NCBI RefSeq assembly: GCF_001557875.1
Contig: NZ_LNRF01000001.1
Span: 62,001-126,000, forward strand
Direction of reading: 5' to 3'
Length of the DNA stretch: 64,000 bases
From: Vibrio splendidus
Lineage (GTDB): Bacteria; Pseudomonadota; Gammaproteobacteria; Enterobacterales; Vibrionaceae
In this document: positions 9,134 to 18,088 of the stretch, one piece after another
Layout: the number at the start of each line of letters is the position of its first letter
Numbering within the stretch: position 1 is the stretch's first letter
Notes under the pieces: generated by a model
The model's database searches: none
Told to the model about the DNA's origin: nothing
Seen by the model: only the letters and a program-made list of their open reading frames with translations
Position numbers and translations under genes: made by a program

Positions 9134-10537
9134 TTAGGCATTGCTCGGTTGAGGTTTAGTGCATAGCAGTAGTGCGACTGCGATAAACCCTGAACCAACG
9201 AACACTGATAAGGTGTAGCTAATTGGGTCTGATGATAGGAACCAGCCCCAAACGGCTGGGAGCGGTAGACTTTGGAAAACGTTCAGGACAACCGCAAGTT
9301 GAGTACCAATGATTGAACCAAGGATCATAATTGGGATCATCTTAGGGTTCTTTAGAATGAACGGGATTGCACCTTCTGAAATACCAATCATGCCAAGCAT
9401 TAAAGAGGTTTTACCGACGGTTTGCTCTTCTGGTGTAAATACGCGCTTGCGGAATTTGCCATCTAACATCGCAGCCAAACCGACACCAATTGGTGGGATA
9501 ACAATACCCAATTCACGTGCAATAAGATCGAAGCCTTCGCTCATGCCGTTAAGACCCAGAGCTACGGAGCCAGCGGCTTTGTTAATTGGACCACCCAAGT
9601 CAAAAGCGGTACCCGCAGCAATCACCATAGAATAAATGCCTCGGCCTGCGTCGCCTGCTTCAGTGAACAAGTTAATCATCGCAAGGTTCAGAGCGCCAAA
9701 AAACGGGTTAATCACATACTCCATGGTCAGTACCATCACCACACCGGTTACGGCTGGTACTAGCAACATGGTTTTTAGAGTCGTAAGATCGGTTCTTACA
9801 CGAATCACATCGTTAAGATAGCGAACCAAGTAGCCGACGATGAAGCCAATCGCTATCGCGCCAAAGAAGCCCGAGGGAGCCCAACCTTCCAAGTCGAAAA
9901 ATCGTTTGTACGGTTCGTCTGTCATCAAACCGCCAATGAAAGCAGGAATCAAGGCTGGTTTACCCGCAATCGAATAGGCTAAGTAACCAGCAAAGATTGG
10001 GTACATAAACTTGATAGTCATAAAACCAAGCTTATCCAGCGTCTCAATTGGCGTACCCGAGATATCAACAAACTCGCCAGTAATTTTAGCGACCGCCATC
10101 AGCAAGCCACCAAGAACAACCACAGGCAGCATATAGCTGATACCTGTCATGATGTGGCCTATCGCGACTTGGTAGGCGGAGCGCTTTTCGTCCTGAACTT
10201 CAACATCAGAGTCAGACTTTTCTTTACCGCGCAGAAAAACCGTCGGAAGCAAATCGTCGACTCGTTTAATCAATTCTTGGGTACGAACTTGTAGCGGATT
10301 CGCGTTATCAAAACGTTCCATATCCATAATTGGCACATCTACGGCTAATACGACACCGTCTGCTGTTGCGATATCGTGCGCCGTTAGTTTATTTTTGACA
10401 CCATCACTACCTTGTGTTTCAACTTTAACTTCATAGCCTTGCTTTTCAGCCCAGCTCTGAATTTTTTTAGCTGCCATGAAGGTGTGCGCAATCCCTGTAG
10501 GGCAGGCAGTCACTGCAACCAGTTTTTTCTTAGCCAT
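9134..10537 (-). CDS. mngA: PTS fructose-family EIIBC, probably for mannosylglycerate
   Basis: A 467-residue inner-membrane permease of the fructose PTS family, importing and phosphorylating its sugar. An N-terminal IIB domain (about 1-100) carries the phosphocysteine Cys12 in VTACPTGIAHT. The IIC domain (about 125-467) has many membrane helices and the conserved GGPINKAAG and GMIGISEGAIPF segments. It lacks the IIA domain fused in E. coli MngA; the missing domain is the anchored EIIA encoded downstream. With mngB, manA and glycerate kinase in the same operon, 2-O-alpha-mannosylglycerate is the best substrate. Fructose or another sugar would be the alternative if judged on sequence family alone. 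It is divergent from an RpiR-type regulator. Confidence 0.85.
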   Translation of the reverse strand: MAKKKLVAVTACPTGIAHTFMAAKKIQSWAEKQGYEVKVETQGSDGVKNKLTAHDIATADGVVLAVDVPIMDMERFDNANPLQVRTQELIKRVDDLLPTVFLRGKEKSDSDVEVQDEKRSAYQVAIGHIMTGISYMLPVVVLGGLLMAVAKITGEFVDISGTPIETLDKLGFMTIKFMYPIFAGYLAYSIAGKPALIPAFIGGLMTDEPYKRFFDLEGWAPSGFFGAIAIGFIVGYLVRYLNDVIRVRTDLTTLKTMLLVPAVTGVVMVLTMEYVINPFFGALNLAMINLFTEAGDAGRGIYSMVIAAGTAFDLGGPINKAAGSVALGLNGMSEGFDLIARELGIVIPPIGVGLAAMLDGKFRKRVFTPEEQTVGKTSLMLGMIGISEGAIPFILKNPKMIPIMILGSIIGTQLAVVLNVFQSLPLPAVWGWFLSSDPISYTLSVFVGSGFIAVALLLCTKPQPSNA

Positions 10538-10619
10538 GGTTTAATACCTTGTTCTTATCAACTGCAGCCAGTATATGAAGCGTGAATGTATGCCGACACT
10601 GTTTCATCGTACAACCGTA

Positions 10620-10634
10620 GTATCACGATACATC
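10620..10634. promoter_or_regulatory. Candidate operator of the mannosylglycerate cluster
   Basis: GTATC, AC, GATAC is a 12-bp palindrome followed by ATC, giving GATACATC at 10627-10634. The same half-site words (GTATCAC, GATACAT) make up the 21-bp palindrome before the porin gene at 12292-12312. It lies between the divergent PTS and RpiR-type regulator genes, the expected place for autoregulation and operon control. Confidence 0.55.
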
Positions 10635-10650
10635 TGTGACTGAGGTCATG
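10635..10650. promoter_or_regulatory. Weak CRP-like site
   Basis: TGTGA, 6 bases, TCATG matches one half of the CRP consensus fully and the other half in three of five positions. Catabolite control of a PTS operon is expected, but the match is modest. Confidence 0.3.
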
Positions 10651-10709
10651 GTAATTCGCCTCATTTTCGCGCGTAATATTGATAGTTTCTTCAATAATAG
10701 CTGAGAGCA

Positions 10710-11354
10710 ATGAACACATTTCAAGGCATAGAACGCGCGATTTACGAATATTTGATAGGCCATGCCAGTGAACTACATGATATTTCCGCTAAAACCATTG
10801 CAAATAAGGCTTTAACAACAACGACATCGGTAAACCGAGTCTGTAAAAAAATGGGCTACGCAAGTTATACTGAATTGCGATACAAACTCGCGAATGAGCT
10901 CAAAAAAACTGAGCCAATCCCTGAAAATGACATGAGCCAACAACAAATTGCCATTGTTGCCAATACGTTAAAGTTGTCCCCTGTGGTGTATATGTATTCT
11001 CGCGGTGCATCCATTGTTAGCGTAAATTACCTATCTCGCTTTTTGTCACTAGCCAACGTACCCCATTTGGTAATAACAGACATTCATCAGCTCACTCGTG
11101 CCGAACTAGGTACTCTGCTACTGATCAGTAAATCTGGTGAAACCAACGCTGTAATTGAAATGGCACAAAATGCGAAGCGTAAAGGGCTCAAAGTAGTAGG
11201 AATAAGCCACCAAGGCTCAACACTTGACCAGATTTGTCACCTAAACGTAGCGCTAGAAGAGCAAGTGGACGGGATTTCTTTGTATGGAAGGGAGTCTCAA
11301 ATTCACTCACTGCAAATCGTTGACCAAATTGGTAAAGAACTGCTCACTTTTTAA
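10710..11354 (+). CDS. RpiR/MurR-family transcriptional regulator
   Basis: A 214-residue regulator with an N-terminal RpiR-type helix-turn-helix (about 1-75; motif ISAKTIANKALTTTTSVNRV) and a C-terminal SIS sugar-phosphate-binding domain (about 85-205; LLLISKSGETNAVIEMAQNAK). It is shorter than the usual 270-290 residues, mainly in the linker and SIS ends. It is divergent from the PTS operon, so it probably controls it in response to a sugar phosphate. E. coli uses a GntR-type MngR for the same pathway, so the regulator has been exchanged. The same operator words recur before the porin gene, which suggests a small regulon. Confidence 0.85.
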   Translation: MNTFQGIERAIYEYLIGHASELHDISAKTIANKALTTTTSVNRVCKKMGYASYTELRYKLANELKKTEPIPENDMSQQQIAIVANTLKLSPVVYMYSRGASIVSVNYLSRFLSLANVPHLVITDIHQLTRAELGTLLLISKSGETNAVIEMAQNAKRKGLKVVGISHQGSTLDQICHLNVALEEQVDGISLYGRESQIHSLQIVDQIGKELLTF

Positions 11355-11384
11355 CTCCTCCCTCTTGTACAGTTCTCCAGATGC

Positions 11385-11418
11385 AAAAAGAGCAGCGATT
11401 CCGGCTGCTCTTTTATTT
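11385..11418. terminator. Bidirectional intrinsic terminator
   Basis: AAAAGAGCAGC pairs with GCTGCTCTTTT around a short loop, with T-rich flanks on both strands. It sits between the convergent regulator and porin genes and can end both. Confidence 0.88.
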
Positions 11419-11462
11419 TGACTCGATATTACGGACAATAAATATACATCAAGCTCAGTAGC

Positions 11463-12212
11463 TTATAAGTTCATAACAAACCCTAAACGTACCGCATAGT
11501 CATTTTCTCTATTACCATTAGAATCCACGTAAGTTTCATCGACAGACACGAGCTCCATGTAAGGCGTCCAAGTTTCGTTAACCTTGTAGTTAACCATAAC
11601 TGTGTGTTCCCAGTAATCGTCACGACCTGTACCTTGATCGACACCGTCTTGATAGCGGTAACGAGGGTTATACATTAAGCCTATATCACCAAAACTTTTC
11701 GATAGCCAAATATCAAACTGATTAGAAGCACCACGAGTCGTACCGCTACCATCTAGGTAGTCTTTGCCATTTGCATCGTTCGACCAGTTGTAACGGTAGC
11801 GGCCGGTTAAAGACACTCCGTTTTCGAAACTTGTCCCTAGTTTTAAATAAGGGCGATATTCGGTCCAGTTTGGAGCTGTGACCGTCACCAGACCTGGAGC
11901 CCAATACCACTGATCATTTATTTGGAATTTGTAAGTAGCCTCAAATTCTTGAGCCGCTGCTTTTAGACCATTTTTGTCTTCATCATTTGAATCATTACCT
12001 GCAAAGTAACCATCATTATGTATCTGGGCTGCCTCAGCGCTAAAGTAGAAACCAGTATCAAAAGTGTGCATAAATTTGACACGGCTATCACGGATATCAG
12101 ATGCAGTGTTGTGACCAAAACGCACATCTAACTTGGTTTCTCCAGCAAAAGTGGGCATTGAAGAAAGGGCAATAAGAGTAGAACAAAGTAGGACTTGGGT
12201 TTTCATTTTCAA
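11463..12212 (-). CDS. KdgM-family outer-membrane porin
   Basis: A 249-residue beta-barrel of the oligogalacturonate-specific porin (KdgM) family. There is a clear signal peptide cleaved after PTFA (residue 23), alternating beta-strand pattern throughout, the segment KLDVRFGHN near the mature start, and a terminal VRLGFVMNL typical of outer-membrane sorting. KdgM porins pass acidic sugars; mannosylglycerate is an acidic glycoside, so this porin may let it cross the outer membrane. The gene is convergent with the RpiR regulator and has a 21-bp palindrome in its promoter region that shares half-sites with the PTS operator. True specificity cannot be read from sequence. Confidence 0.88.
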   Translation of the reverse strand: MKMKTQVLLCSTLIALSSMPTFAGETKLDVRFGHNTASDIRDSRVKFMHTFDTGFYFSAEAAQIHNDGYFAGNDSNDEDKNGLKAAAQEFEATYKFQINDQWYWAPGLVTVTAPNWTEYRPYLKLGTSFENGVSLTGRYRYNWSNDANGKDYLDGSGTTRGASNQFDIWLSKSFGDIGLMYNPRYRYQDGVDQGTGRDDYWEHTVMVNYKVNETWTPYMELVSVDETYVDSNGNRENDYAVRLGFVMNL

Positions 12213-12291
12213 CCTTTATATTTTATTAGAGGGACGAGTTTTTACGTCGTCGCTACTATAAAACTCAAGGATTCAATGAGTAAAAAGTATT

Positions 12292-12312
12292 GTGATACAT
12301 TCGATGTATCAC
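12292..12312. promoter_or_regulatory. 21-bp perfect palindrome upstream of porin gene
   Basis: GTGATACAT, 3 bp (TCG), ATGTATCAC. It lies about 80 bp upstream of the porin start. Half-sites resemble the candidate operator between the PTS and RpiR-type genes, so the RpiR-type protein is the best guess for the binder. Confidence 0.65.
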
Positions 12313-12478
12313 GGTTCAACTTGAAGGTTGGTCACATTCAAAAACGGTATCAAAACTAATTTTTACAGTAGCCAATGAGTAATTGTTCCAAAACAGAAAT
12401 GATAAGAACAAACCATAACTTAACTACCGGTCAGATCGGTGCATACAAAGCTGACAGGTACCATTACCCCTAAATTAA

Positions 12479-12508
12479 CCTAATCCATCAAACTTTTAGA
12501 CTTAATTG
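12479..12508 (+). repeat. Right copy of 30-bp direct repeat
   Basis: Identical to 1544-1573. Here the sequence is functional: it encodes the last residues and stop codon of the lipoprotein amidohydrolase on the minus strand. This makes it the likely original copy and the left one the duplicate. Confidence 0.9.
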
Positions 12509-13916
12509 CCTTCTTAGAAAGCTCTTTCGCAAACTCGGTAATGTCGGCTTCAAACTCATCGACACTTTGACGGATGTCATCCAGTTGAACCGTCTGCATA
12601 ACGCGGTTTTCCATTACAATTTGGCCGTTGACAATCGTCGTGTCGATGTTGCTCGGATTCGCTTGATAAACCAAGGTTGCGTACGGGTCGTAGCTAGGCA
12701 TCATGTTCGCTGAGTGTGTTTCGACAATCACGATGTCTGCTTTTTTACCCACTTCCAGAGAGCCAATCTGGTCTTCCATATGTAGAGCTTTAGCGCCACC
12801 TAAGGTTGCCATCTCAATAACCTGTTCAGGGATCATGATGGTGCGATCAGAGTGCTTCAAACGTTGCATGTTGGCTGCGTAGCTTAATGTGCGCATGATA
12901 TCGACTTGGTTTGAGCTCATTGGGCCATCTGTTCCCAAACCTACTCGCATGTCAGCACGGTACATATCCCATGCTGGCGCAATGCCTGTTGCGCCTTTAG
13001 CGTTCGCCATTGGGTTGTATGAGATCCCTGCGTCAGCTTGCTTTAGAAGCTTTTGATCGTTCTCTGAAAGATGGATACCGTGAGCAATGACGACACGCTC
13101 GTCTAGCACACCAATTTCATCCATGTATTCGACTGGCGATGTTGCCTTAGTTTCATCTTTGATACGCTTCTCTTCATTCGGGAATTCAGCAACGTGAATT
13201 AATACCGGCACATCGTATTGAGCAGACAGTTTGTTGATTTCTTGAAGCTTGTCTTTGCTCACTGTGTACACCGCATGTGGTGCATAAGCAGGGGTAATCA
13301 GCTCGTCGTTTTTGTACTGTTCAATGAAGCCTTTGGCATACTCGATGCCGCCATAAGGTTCTTTAGCGTCTACAACAGGAAACTTAATCACGGTTTCGCC
13401 GAGCACAGCGCGCAGGCCAACTTCTTTGGTCGCCTTGGCCATTTCATCCATGTGGTAATACATATCGGCATAAGTCGTGACACCACTTTGTGCCAGCTCG
13501 ATACTGCCTAGCTTGGTCGCGTTATAAATCAGTTCACGGCTTAGCTTTTCGGCTTCAAGCGGGAAGAAATAAGCGAATAATCGATTGGAAATACCCTCTT
13601 CGCCTAAACCGCGAAACGCAATCATAGGAAGGTGGTTATGAGCATTGACCATACCAGGCATAACAATACCGTCTTGAGCATCAATCACCTTTTCAGCGCG
13701 ATATTGAGTAATCAAATCCTCATTACCTACTGCGATGATCTGGTCGTTTTTAACGACGACAACACCATCTTCAATCACATCCATTTCAGAGTTGATAGTC
13801 AGGACTTGTCCATTAGTGATAATCAGATCGGCGTTGTATGTTTGAGTTGCCACTGTCGAACCACAGCCAGCCAGTAAAACTGCGCTAATGGTGCATGCCA
13901 AGCTTTTAAGCGTCAT
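12480..13916 (-). CDS. Lipoprotein amidohydrolase, MTA/SAH deaminase-like
   Basis: A 478-residue metal-dependent hydrolase of the ATZ/TRZ group resembling 5-methylthioadenosine/S-adenosylhomocysteine deaminases. Metal and catalytic motifs: NAHNHLPM, HVAEFPNE, AHGIHLSE and LGTDGPMSSN. The N-terminus has a signal peptide with lipobox LLAGC, so unlike most of this family it should be a lipoprotein in the periplasm. The start at 13916 (MTLKSLAC) is chosen because it gives a normal lipoprotein signal; the upstream ATG at 13961 adds 15 residues. The substrate is unknown: a deaminated purine nucleoside, or another N-heterocycle. The C-terminal codons are the source of the repeat found after manA. 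Confidence 0.8.
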   Translation of the reverse strand: MTLKSLACTISAVLLAGCGSTVATQTYNADLIITNGQVLTINSEMDVIEDGVVVVKNDQIIAVGNEDLITQYRAEKVIDAQDGIVMPGMVNAHNHLPMIAFRGLGEEGISNRLFAYFFPLEAEKLSRELIYNATKLGSIELAQSGVTTYADMYYHMDEMAKATKEVGLRAVLGETVIKFPVVDAKEPYGGIEYAKGFIEQYKNDELITPAYAPHAVYTVSKDKLQEINKLSAQYDVPVLIHVAEFPNEEKRIKDETKATSPVEYMDEIGVLDERVVIAHGIHLSENDQKLLKQADAGISYNPMANAKGATGIAPAWDMYRADMRVGLGTDGPMSSNQVDIMRTLSYAANMQRLKHSDRTIMIPEQVIEMATLGGAKALHMEDQIGSLEVGKKADIVIVETHSANMMPSYDPYATLVYQANPSNIDTTIVNGQIVMENRVMQTVQLDDIRQSVDEFEADITEFAKELSKKAIKSKSLMD

Positions 13917-14103
13917 TGCTAAACCTATATGTTGTGCGTGTAATATTGTTAGAAGCTTCACTTTAGTGTTCTGCGCTATTCGCGCTTGAGAACGACAGTG
14001 CCGCTAATTTTCGCGACACTATAACCTGTTATTTAAATGAAATGGCATACCTAATCGAGCCAGATTCAAGATAAATATGTAATTGCACAACAGGTCACAA
14101 AAC

Positions 14104-14143
14104 CGAGCTTCACGCCTCGTTGATGTTGGCGTACTACGAGCTC
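14104..14143 (-). terminator. Possible terminator of the RND operon
   Basis: On the minus strand GAGCT and ACGCC pair with GGCGT and AGCTC, followed by GGTTTT. The stem overlaps the stop codon. The pairing is interrupted, so the call is weak. Confidence 0.35.
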
Positions 14144-17100
14144 TCTGCGTGCACATTCTCCTTAACTGGCGAAGGCATTCCTTTTGCAAAGAACAACGCA
14201 TACATGGCCGGAATCACCAAAAGTACAACTGGTAATGAGAACAACAGGCCATAGCCTAATGTGAGCGACATTGGCCCCATAAACACATCCGTTCCGCCTA
14301 GCCCATAGGCGAGCGGTAGCAAACCAGCAACTGTGGTCAGAGAGGTCATAACAATCGGACGTAAACGGCTGATTGCAGCTTGCGTCACGGCGTCTATCGC
14401 GTTCACCCCTTCGATTCTTAACTCGTTGATCCTGTTAATCAGAACCAAAGAGTTATTGACCACAACTCCAGTCATTCCAAGTACGCCAATCAGTCCAAAC
14501 AGAGACATCGGCTGCATGTGTACGACTAACGCCATCAGTGAAGCCATGATCGCAAACGGGATAACCGCCATAATAAGCAGTGGTTGCAGTAATGAGTTGA
14601 ACATCACCGCTAATACGAAGTAGATCGCCACCATCGCTGCAGGGAACACCACCATAAAACCGCTCATGGTTTCATTAGTGCTTTCCGCTTCGCCGCCGAC
14701 GTCAATGGTCACGCTTGTCGGGTATTGACCTGCCAACTCAGCCACTAACTCATCAGCTAACGCGACAGAGCTAATACTCTCGTCAGACAACCCCGCAGAA
14801 ACTGTCACCTCGCGCTCACCATTGTAGTGTTTGATAAGACGTGGGATTTCTATCTGCTCAACCGTAGCTAAGCGGCTCAGTGGCACTTGTTGTCCGTCTG
14901 CCGTGTAAATTTTGGTGGTTTTCAGTTTCTCTATATCGCGGAACTGCTCGTCCAATACCACTCGAATATCGACTTCTTGATCCCCGAGCCAAGTGGATGT
15001 CACGCTATTACCATCAAACCCGACACGCAGCGCATTCGATAAGTCACTCACCGTTAGGTTGTATTTCGCCAACCAGTGATACTGAGGAACAATATTAAGC
15101 TGGAGATCTTTCAGCGCTTCACTGTGGTTAATGCTGGTTACCCCTTGGTAGTCTTCTAACCAAGCCATCACCAAATCAACCGTTTGGTTACGCTCGCTCT
15201 CCGTTCCGCCAAGCACGCGGACTTCAACCGGGTCACCCGGAGGCGGACCACCAGCATCAATTGAGAACTTAATAAACATCTCATCAGACAACGACGCCAA
15301 CTCTTTATTCAGTGTAGTAATGATCTGCTCAGCGGAACGGCTACGCTGATCAAAGTTCGTTAGGTTAATGATGCCTTGTGAGACTGGTGACGAGTAAATC
15401 AGTTCATAGCTGACTAGCTCGGTTTCAGGCAGAGATTCAATCGCTTGTTCAATAACTTGATGAGCCTCTCGCACTTGAGATAACGGAGTGCCGGCCTTTA
15501 CTTCGGTATACACATCAATGTATTTGCCCGCTTCTGTCGGGAAGATATCCACTTTCAACGAAGAGACTAAATAACCTGAAGCGACGAAACCAACGATGGC
15601 CAATGCGATAACCGATTTTTTGTAGTTGAGTGCCACATTCAGCAATGAACGATATTGGTTAGAAACCCATTCAAAACGGTCTTTTTCTTCGACTTTTTTG
15701 GTGTTCTCTTTTGCAGAAGATAAGTGAGCAGGTAGCGTTAACGTACACTCGATAAAGGAAAACACTAATGCTGCAATAACCGTAATTGGGATCACTGCGA
15801 CGGCTTTACCCATGGTGCCCGGAATGAACATCATTGGAATAAACACCAAGGCGGTTGTCACTAAGCTTGCCATCAATGGCTTAATCACTTTTAAAGTACC
15901 CGACACCGCTGCATCGACGCCTGTTTTACCCGCTTCTTTCTCTTGGAAAATACTCTCAGCAATGATCACTGAATCGTCAACAATAATACCGATCACCAAC
16001 AACAATGCAGCCAGTGTGATGCTGTCTAAATTCAGCCCCAAGATTGGTAGAACCATCATCACGCCAAACACACAAAATGGAATAGAGACCGATACCCAGA
16101 AAGCCACGCGACGCTGCAAGATCATGCTCAAAATCAGCAGAACTAACACTAACCCTATTGCACCGTTGGTTGCCACGATAGAGAACTTCTCGCCCATGTC
16201 TTTGCCAAGATCCAGGCTTGTCTGGAAAATGAATTGATCACCAATGCGTTCGCTCTCTTTGTCCAACAATGCCTTGATGCTATCGATGGTGGCGATCACA
16301 TCGGCACTGCCGCTATTGGTGATTGAGAAGATAACTGCAGGCTTGCCGCTCATGACTGGAGCTTGCGTTGCTCGAGCAAAGGTATCGATGACTGTCGCGA
16401 CATCAGAAACTCGCACAACTTGACCAGAATCCAACGCCTTAATCACGATGTTAGACACATCATCCGTCGACTCCACTTTGGTCATGGTGACGATCTTCTG
16501 TTCTTGACTCCACGACTCAACAAAGCCTCCCGATTGCGACAGGTTGTGCTGCTCTATCGCGGTGCTGATATCGTCGAAAGCAACTTGATAACGACGCGCT
16601 TTTTCAGGATCGACCTCAACCCAAAACTCTCGCTCATTAAAGCCAGACATAGTGATAGAACCAACACCGCCAAGGTTGTTGATTTTCTTTTCTAACTGAT
16701 AGGTGTAGTGCTGCAAAGACGCCGAATCTGTATTGTTACCCGCTAGGCTGACGCCAAAATGGTACACATCCAAAGAAGACGTTTTTTGCTGAGTCACTAC
16801 CGGTGGCGAGTCAATATCTTTCGGCAGGTTACCGACTCGATCGACCGCTTGTTGAATGTCTCGTAAGATCACTGCGGCATCTTCACCGGGCAGATATTCA
16901 ACCTCAATGAAAGAACGCCCCTCTGAAGATTCAGACGAAAAATACGCAATACCATCCACTGAGCGAAGCTCTTTCTCGATTGGATTGGTAATGTTCAATT
17001 CGATGTCTTGAGCCGTTGCACCGGGGTAGATGGTTTCAATTTCCGCGGTGTCCATCGCAACATCTGGGTACTCTTGTAAATTGAGCTGCATTAACGACAT

Positions 17101-17178
17101 AGCACCGGTTAACAGCACCATAACCGTGATAATACGAGCCAAGAACTGACGTTTGGCGAAGTATGCTAGAAAGTTCAT
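14134..17178 (-). CDS. RND efflux transporter, HAE-1/AcrB superfamily
   Basis: A 1014-residue inner-membrane proton/drug antiporter. The N-terminal helix is followed by a porter domain starting LQEYPDVAM; the usual RND segment order is seen, with TM4 region GIIVDDSVIIAES carrying the paired acidic residues of the proton relay, and a second half with GVVVNNSLVLINRI. The protein is a little shorter than AcrB (1049). It is encoded 2 bp after its adaptor gene, and no outer-membrane TolC-type gene is present, so it probably shares TolC. The pair is divergent from a two-component system that likely controls it. Substrate unknown: drug, bile salt, dye or a metabolite. Confidence 0.92.
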   Translation of the reverse strand: MNFLAYFAKRQFLARIITVMVLLTGAMSLMQLNLQEYPDVAMDTAEIETIYPGATAQDIELNITNPIEKELRSVDGIAYFSSESSEGRSFIEVEYLPGEDAAVILRDIQQAVDRVGNLPKDIDSPPVVTQQKTSSLDVYHFGVSLAGNNTDSASLQHYTYQLEKKINNLGGVGSITMSGFNEREFWVEVDPEKARRYQVAFDDISTAIEQHNLSQSGGFVESWSQEQKIVTMTKVESTDDVSNIVIKALDSGQVVRVSDVATVIDTFARATQAPVMSGKPAVIFSITNSGSADVIATIDSIKALLDKESERIGDQFIFQTSLDLGKDMGEKFSIVATNGAIGLVLVLLILSMILQRRVAFWVSVSIPFCVFGVMMVLPILGLNLDSITLAALLLVIGIIVDDSVIIAESIFQEKEAGKTGVDAAVSGTLKVIKPLMASLVTTALVFIPMMFIPGTMGKAVAVIPITVIAALVFSFIECTLTLPAHLSSAKENTKKVEEKDRFEWVSNQYRSLLNVALNYKKSVIALAIVGFVASGYLVSSLKVDIFPTEAGKYIDVYTEVKAGTPLSQVREAHQVIEQAIESLPETELVSYELIYSSPVSQGIINLTNFDQRSRSAEQIITTLNKELASLSDEMFIKFSIDAGGPPPGDPVEVRVLGGTESERNQTVDLVMAWLEDYQGVTSINHSEALKDLQLNIVPQYHWLAKYNLTVSDLSNALRVGFDGNSVTSTWLGDQEVDIRVVLDEQFRDIEKLKTTKIYTADGQQVPLSRLATVEQIEIPRLIKHYNGEREVTVSAGLSDESISSVALADELVAELAGQYPTSVTIDVGGEAESTNETMSGFMVVFPAAMVAIYFVLAVMFNSLLQPLLIMAVIPFAIMASLMALVVHMQPMSLFGLIGVLGMTGVVVNNSLVLINRINELRIEGVNAIDAVTQAAISRLRPIVMTSLTTVAGLLPLAYGLGGTDVFMGPMSLTLGYGLLFSLPVVLLVIPAMYALFFAKGMPSPVKENVHAESS

Positions 17179-17180
17179 TG

Positions 17181-18014
17181 TTACAGCCCTTTTCCTTCAT
17201 TTGATGCAGTTTGATTCGATTTTGTTTGAGCGGTTGTCATGCTTTGCATAGAAAGGTCGGTCGAGGCATAAACCGACATGCCCGGTTTGAACTGATGACC
17301 TTGGTTGGTGATTTCTACGAGTACCGGATAGGTTGAGTTTTGCATCTCGACGCCAATGCGCTGCACGTTCGCTTCCATCTTGATTTCAGGGTTAGTTTCA
17401 GACCACACCACCACTTCCTGACCAACGGTAAAATGCTTTAAGTCATACTCACTCGCCATGAATGACAGAGTCACCTTATCGATATTGACCACTTCATAAA
17501 GTAAATCCCCTTCGCTTACCCAAGCGCCTGATTGCGCGGGTTTATTGGAGATGTAACCCGAAATTAAGGATTCAATCTGAGTGTTTTCAAGATCCACTTG
17601 CGATTGTTGGTATTCAATTTTCGCGACGGAAACGGCGGCTTTGGCGCTAAGAAACTCTGCGCGCGCGGAGTCTAACTCTCCTAGTGAGAGGCTGTTCTTT
17701 TTAATAAGTGCTTGATAGCGGTTGTAGGTCGCTTTGCGCAATGCGAGATCCGCCTCTGCCAGAGCTAGGTTTGCTTTGGCTTTGTTCACGCTAAACTTAA
17801 AATCATCGGCTTTTATCTGAGCCAGTATCTGTTGTTGGTTTACCGCATCACCCACTTCAAGGTTATTCATCTCAACCACACCGGGCACCTCTGCCACGAC
17901 ACTGTGTTTATTTAAACCTTGAACATGTCCGATTAACTCCGTTGCTTGAGTTATTGATATTTGAGTTGTGGAGACTCCCAGAAGAACTGCAAGCGCGATA
18001 ATTTTAGTGTTCAT
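17181..18014 (-). CDS. RND periplasmic adaptor (membrane fusion protein)
   Basis: A 277-residue adaptor that bridges the RND pump and an outer-membrane channel. It has a Sec signal peptide, a split lipoyl domain (VVAEVPGVVEMNNLEVGDAV, and ISGYISNKPAQSGAWVSEGD), an alpha-helical hairpin of about 65 residues between them, and a beta-barrel domain. The C-terminus is short, lacking much of the membrane-proximal domain of AcrA (about 397 residues). It is the first gene of the pair and reads away from the response regulator gene. Confidence 0.88.
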   Translation of the reverse strand: MNTKIIALAVLLGVSTTQISITQATELIGHVQGLNKHSVVAEVPGVVEMNNLEVGDAVNQQQILAQIKADDFKFSVNKAKANLALAEADLALRKATYNRYQALIKKNSLSLGELDSARAEFLSAKAAVSVAKIEYQQSQVDLENTQIESLISGYISNKPAQSGAWVSEGDLLYEVVNIDKVTLSFMASEYDLKHFTVGQEVVVWSETNPEIKMEANVQRIGVEMQNSTYPVLVEITNQGHQFKPGMSVYASTDLSMQSMTTAQTKSNQTASNEGKGL

Positions 18015-18060
18015 AATTCAACCCTCACCTATTGATGTGAACTATTGTTGAATTCGCTTT

Positions 18061-18088
18061 GTCGAATTAAAGTCGAAGTCGGTTCGAC
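18061..18088. promoter_or_regulatory. GTCGAA repeat boxes, likely response-regulator sites
   Basis: GTCGAA occurs at 18061-18066 and 18072-18077, an 11-bp step, and its complement TTCGAC at 18083-18088; a further TTCGACA lies at 18149-18155. Eleven-base spacing of short direct repeats is typical for OmpR-family dimers. The boxes lie between the adaptor gene and the response regulator gene. Confidence 0.6.

Noticed and set aside
1544-12508. Complete mobile element with its own integrase
   Set aside because: Only the direct repeat is seen; no integrase, transposase or inverted terminal repeat lies in the interval.
15812-16237. Plus-strand frame inside the RND pump gene
   Set aside because: Shadow of the pump coding sequence on the opposite strand.
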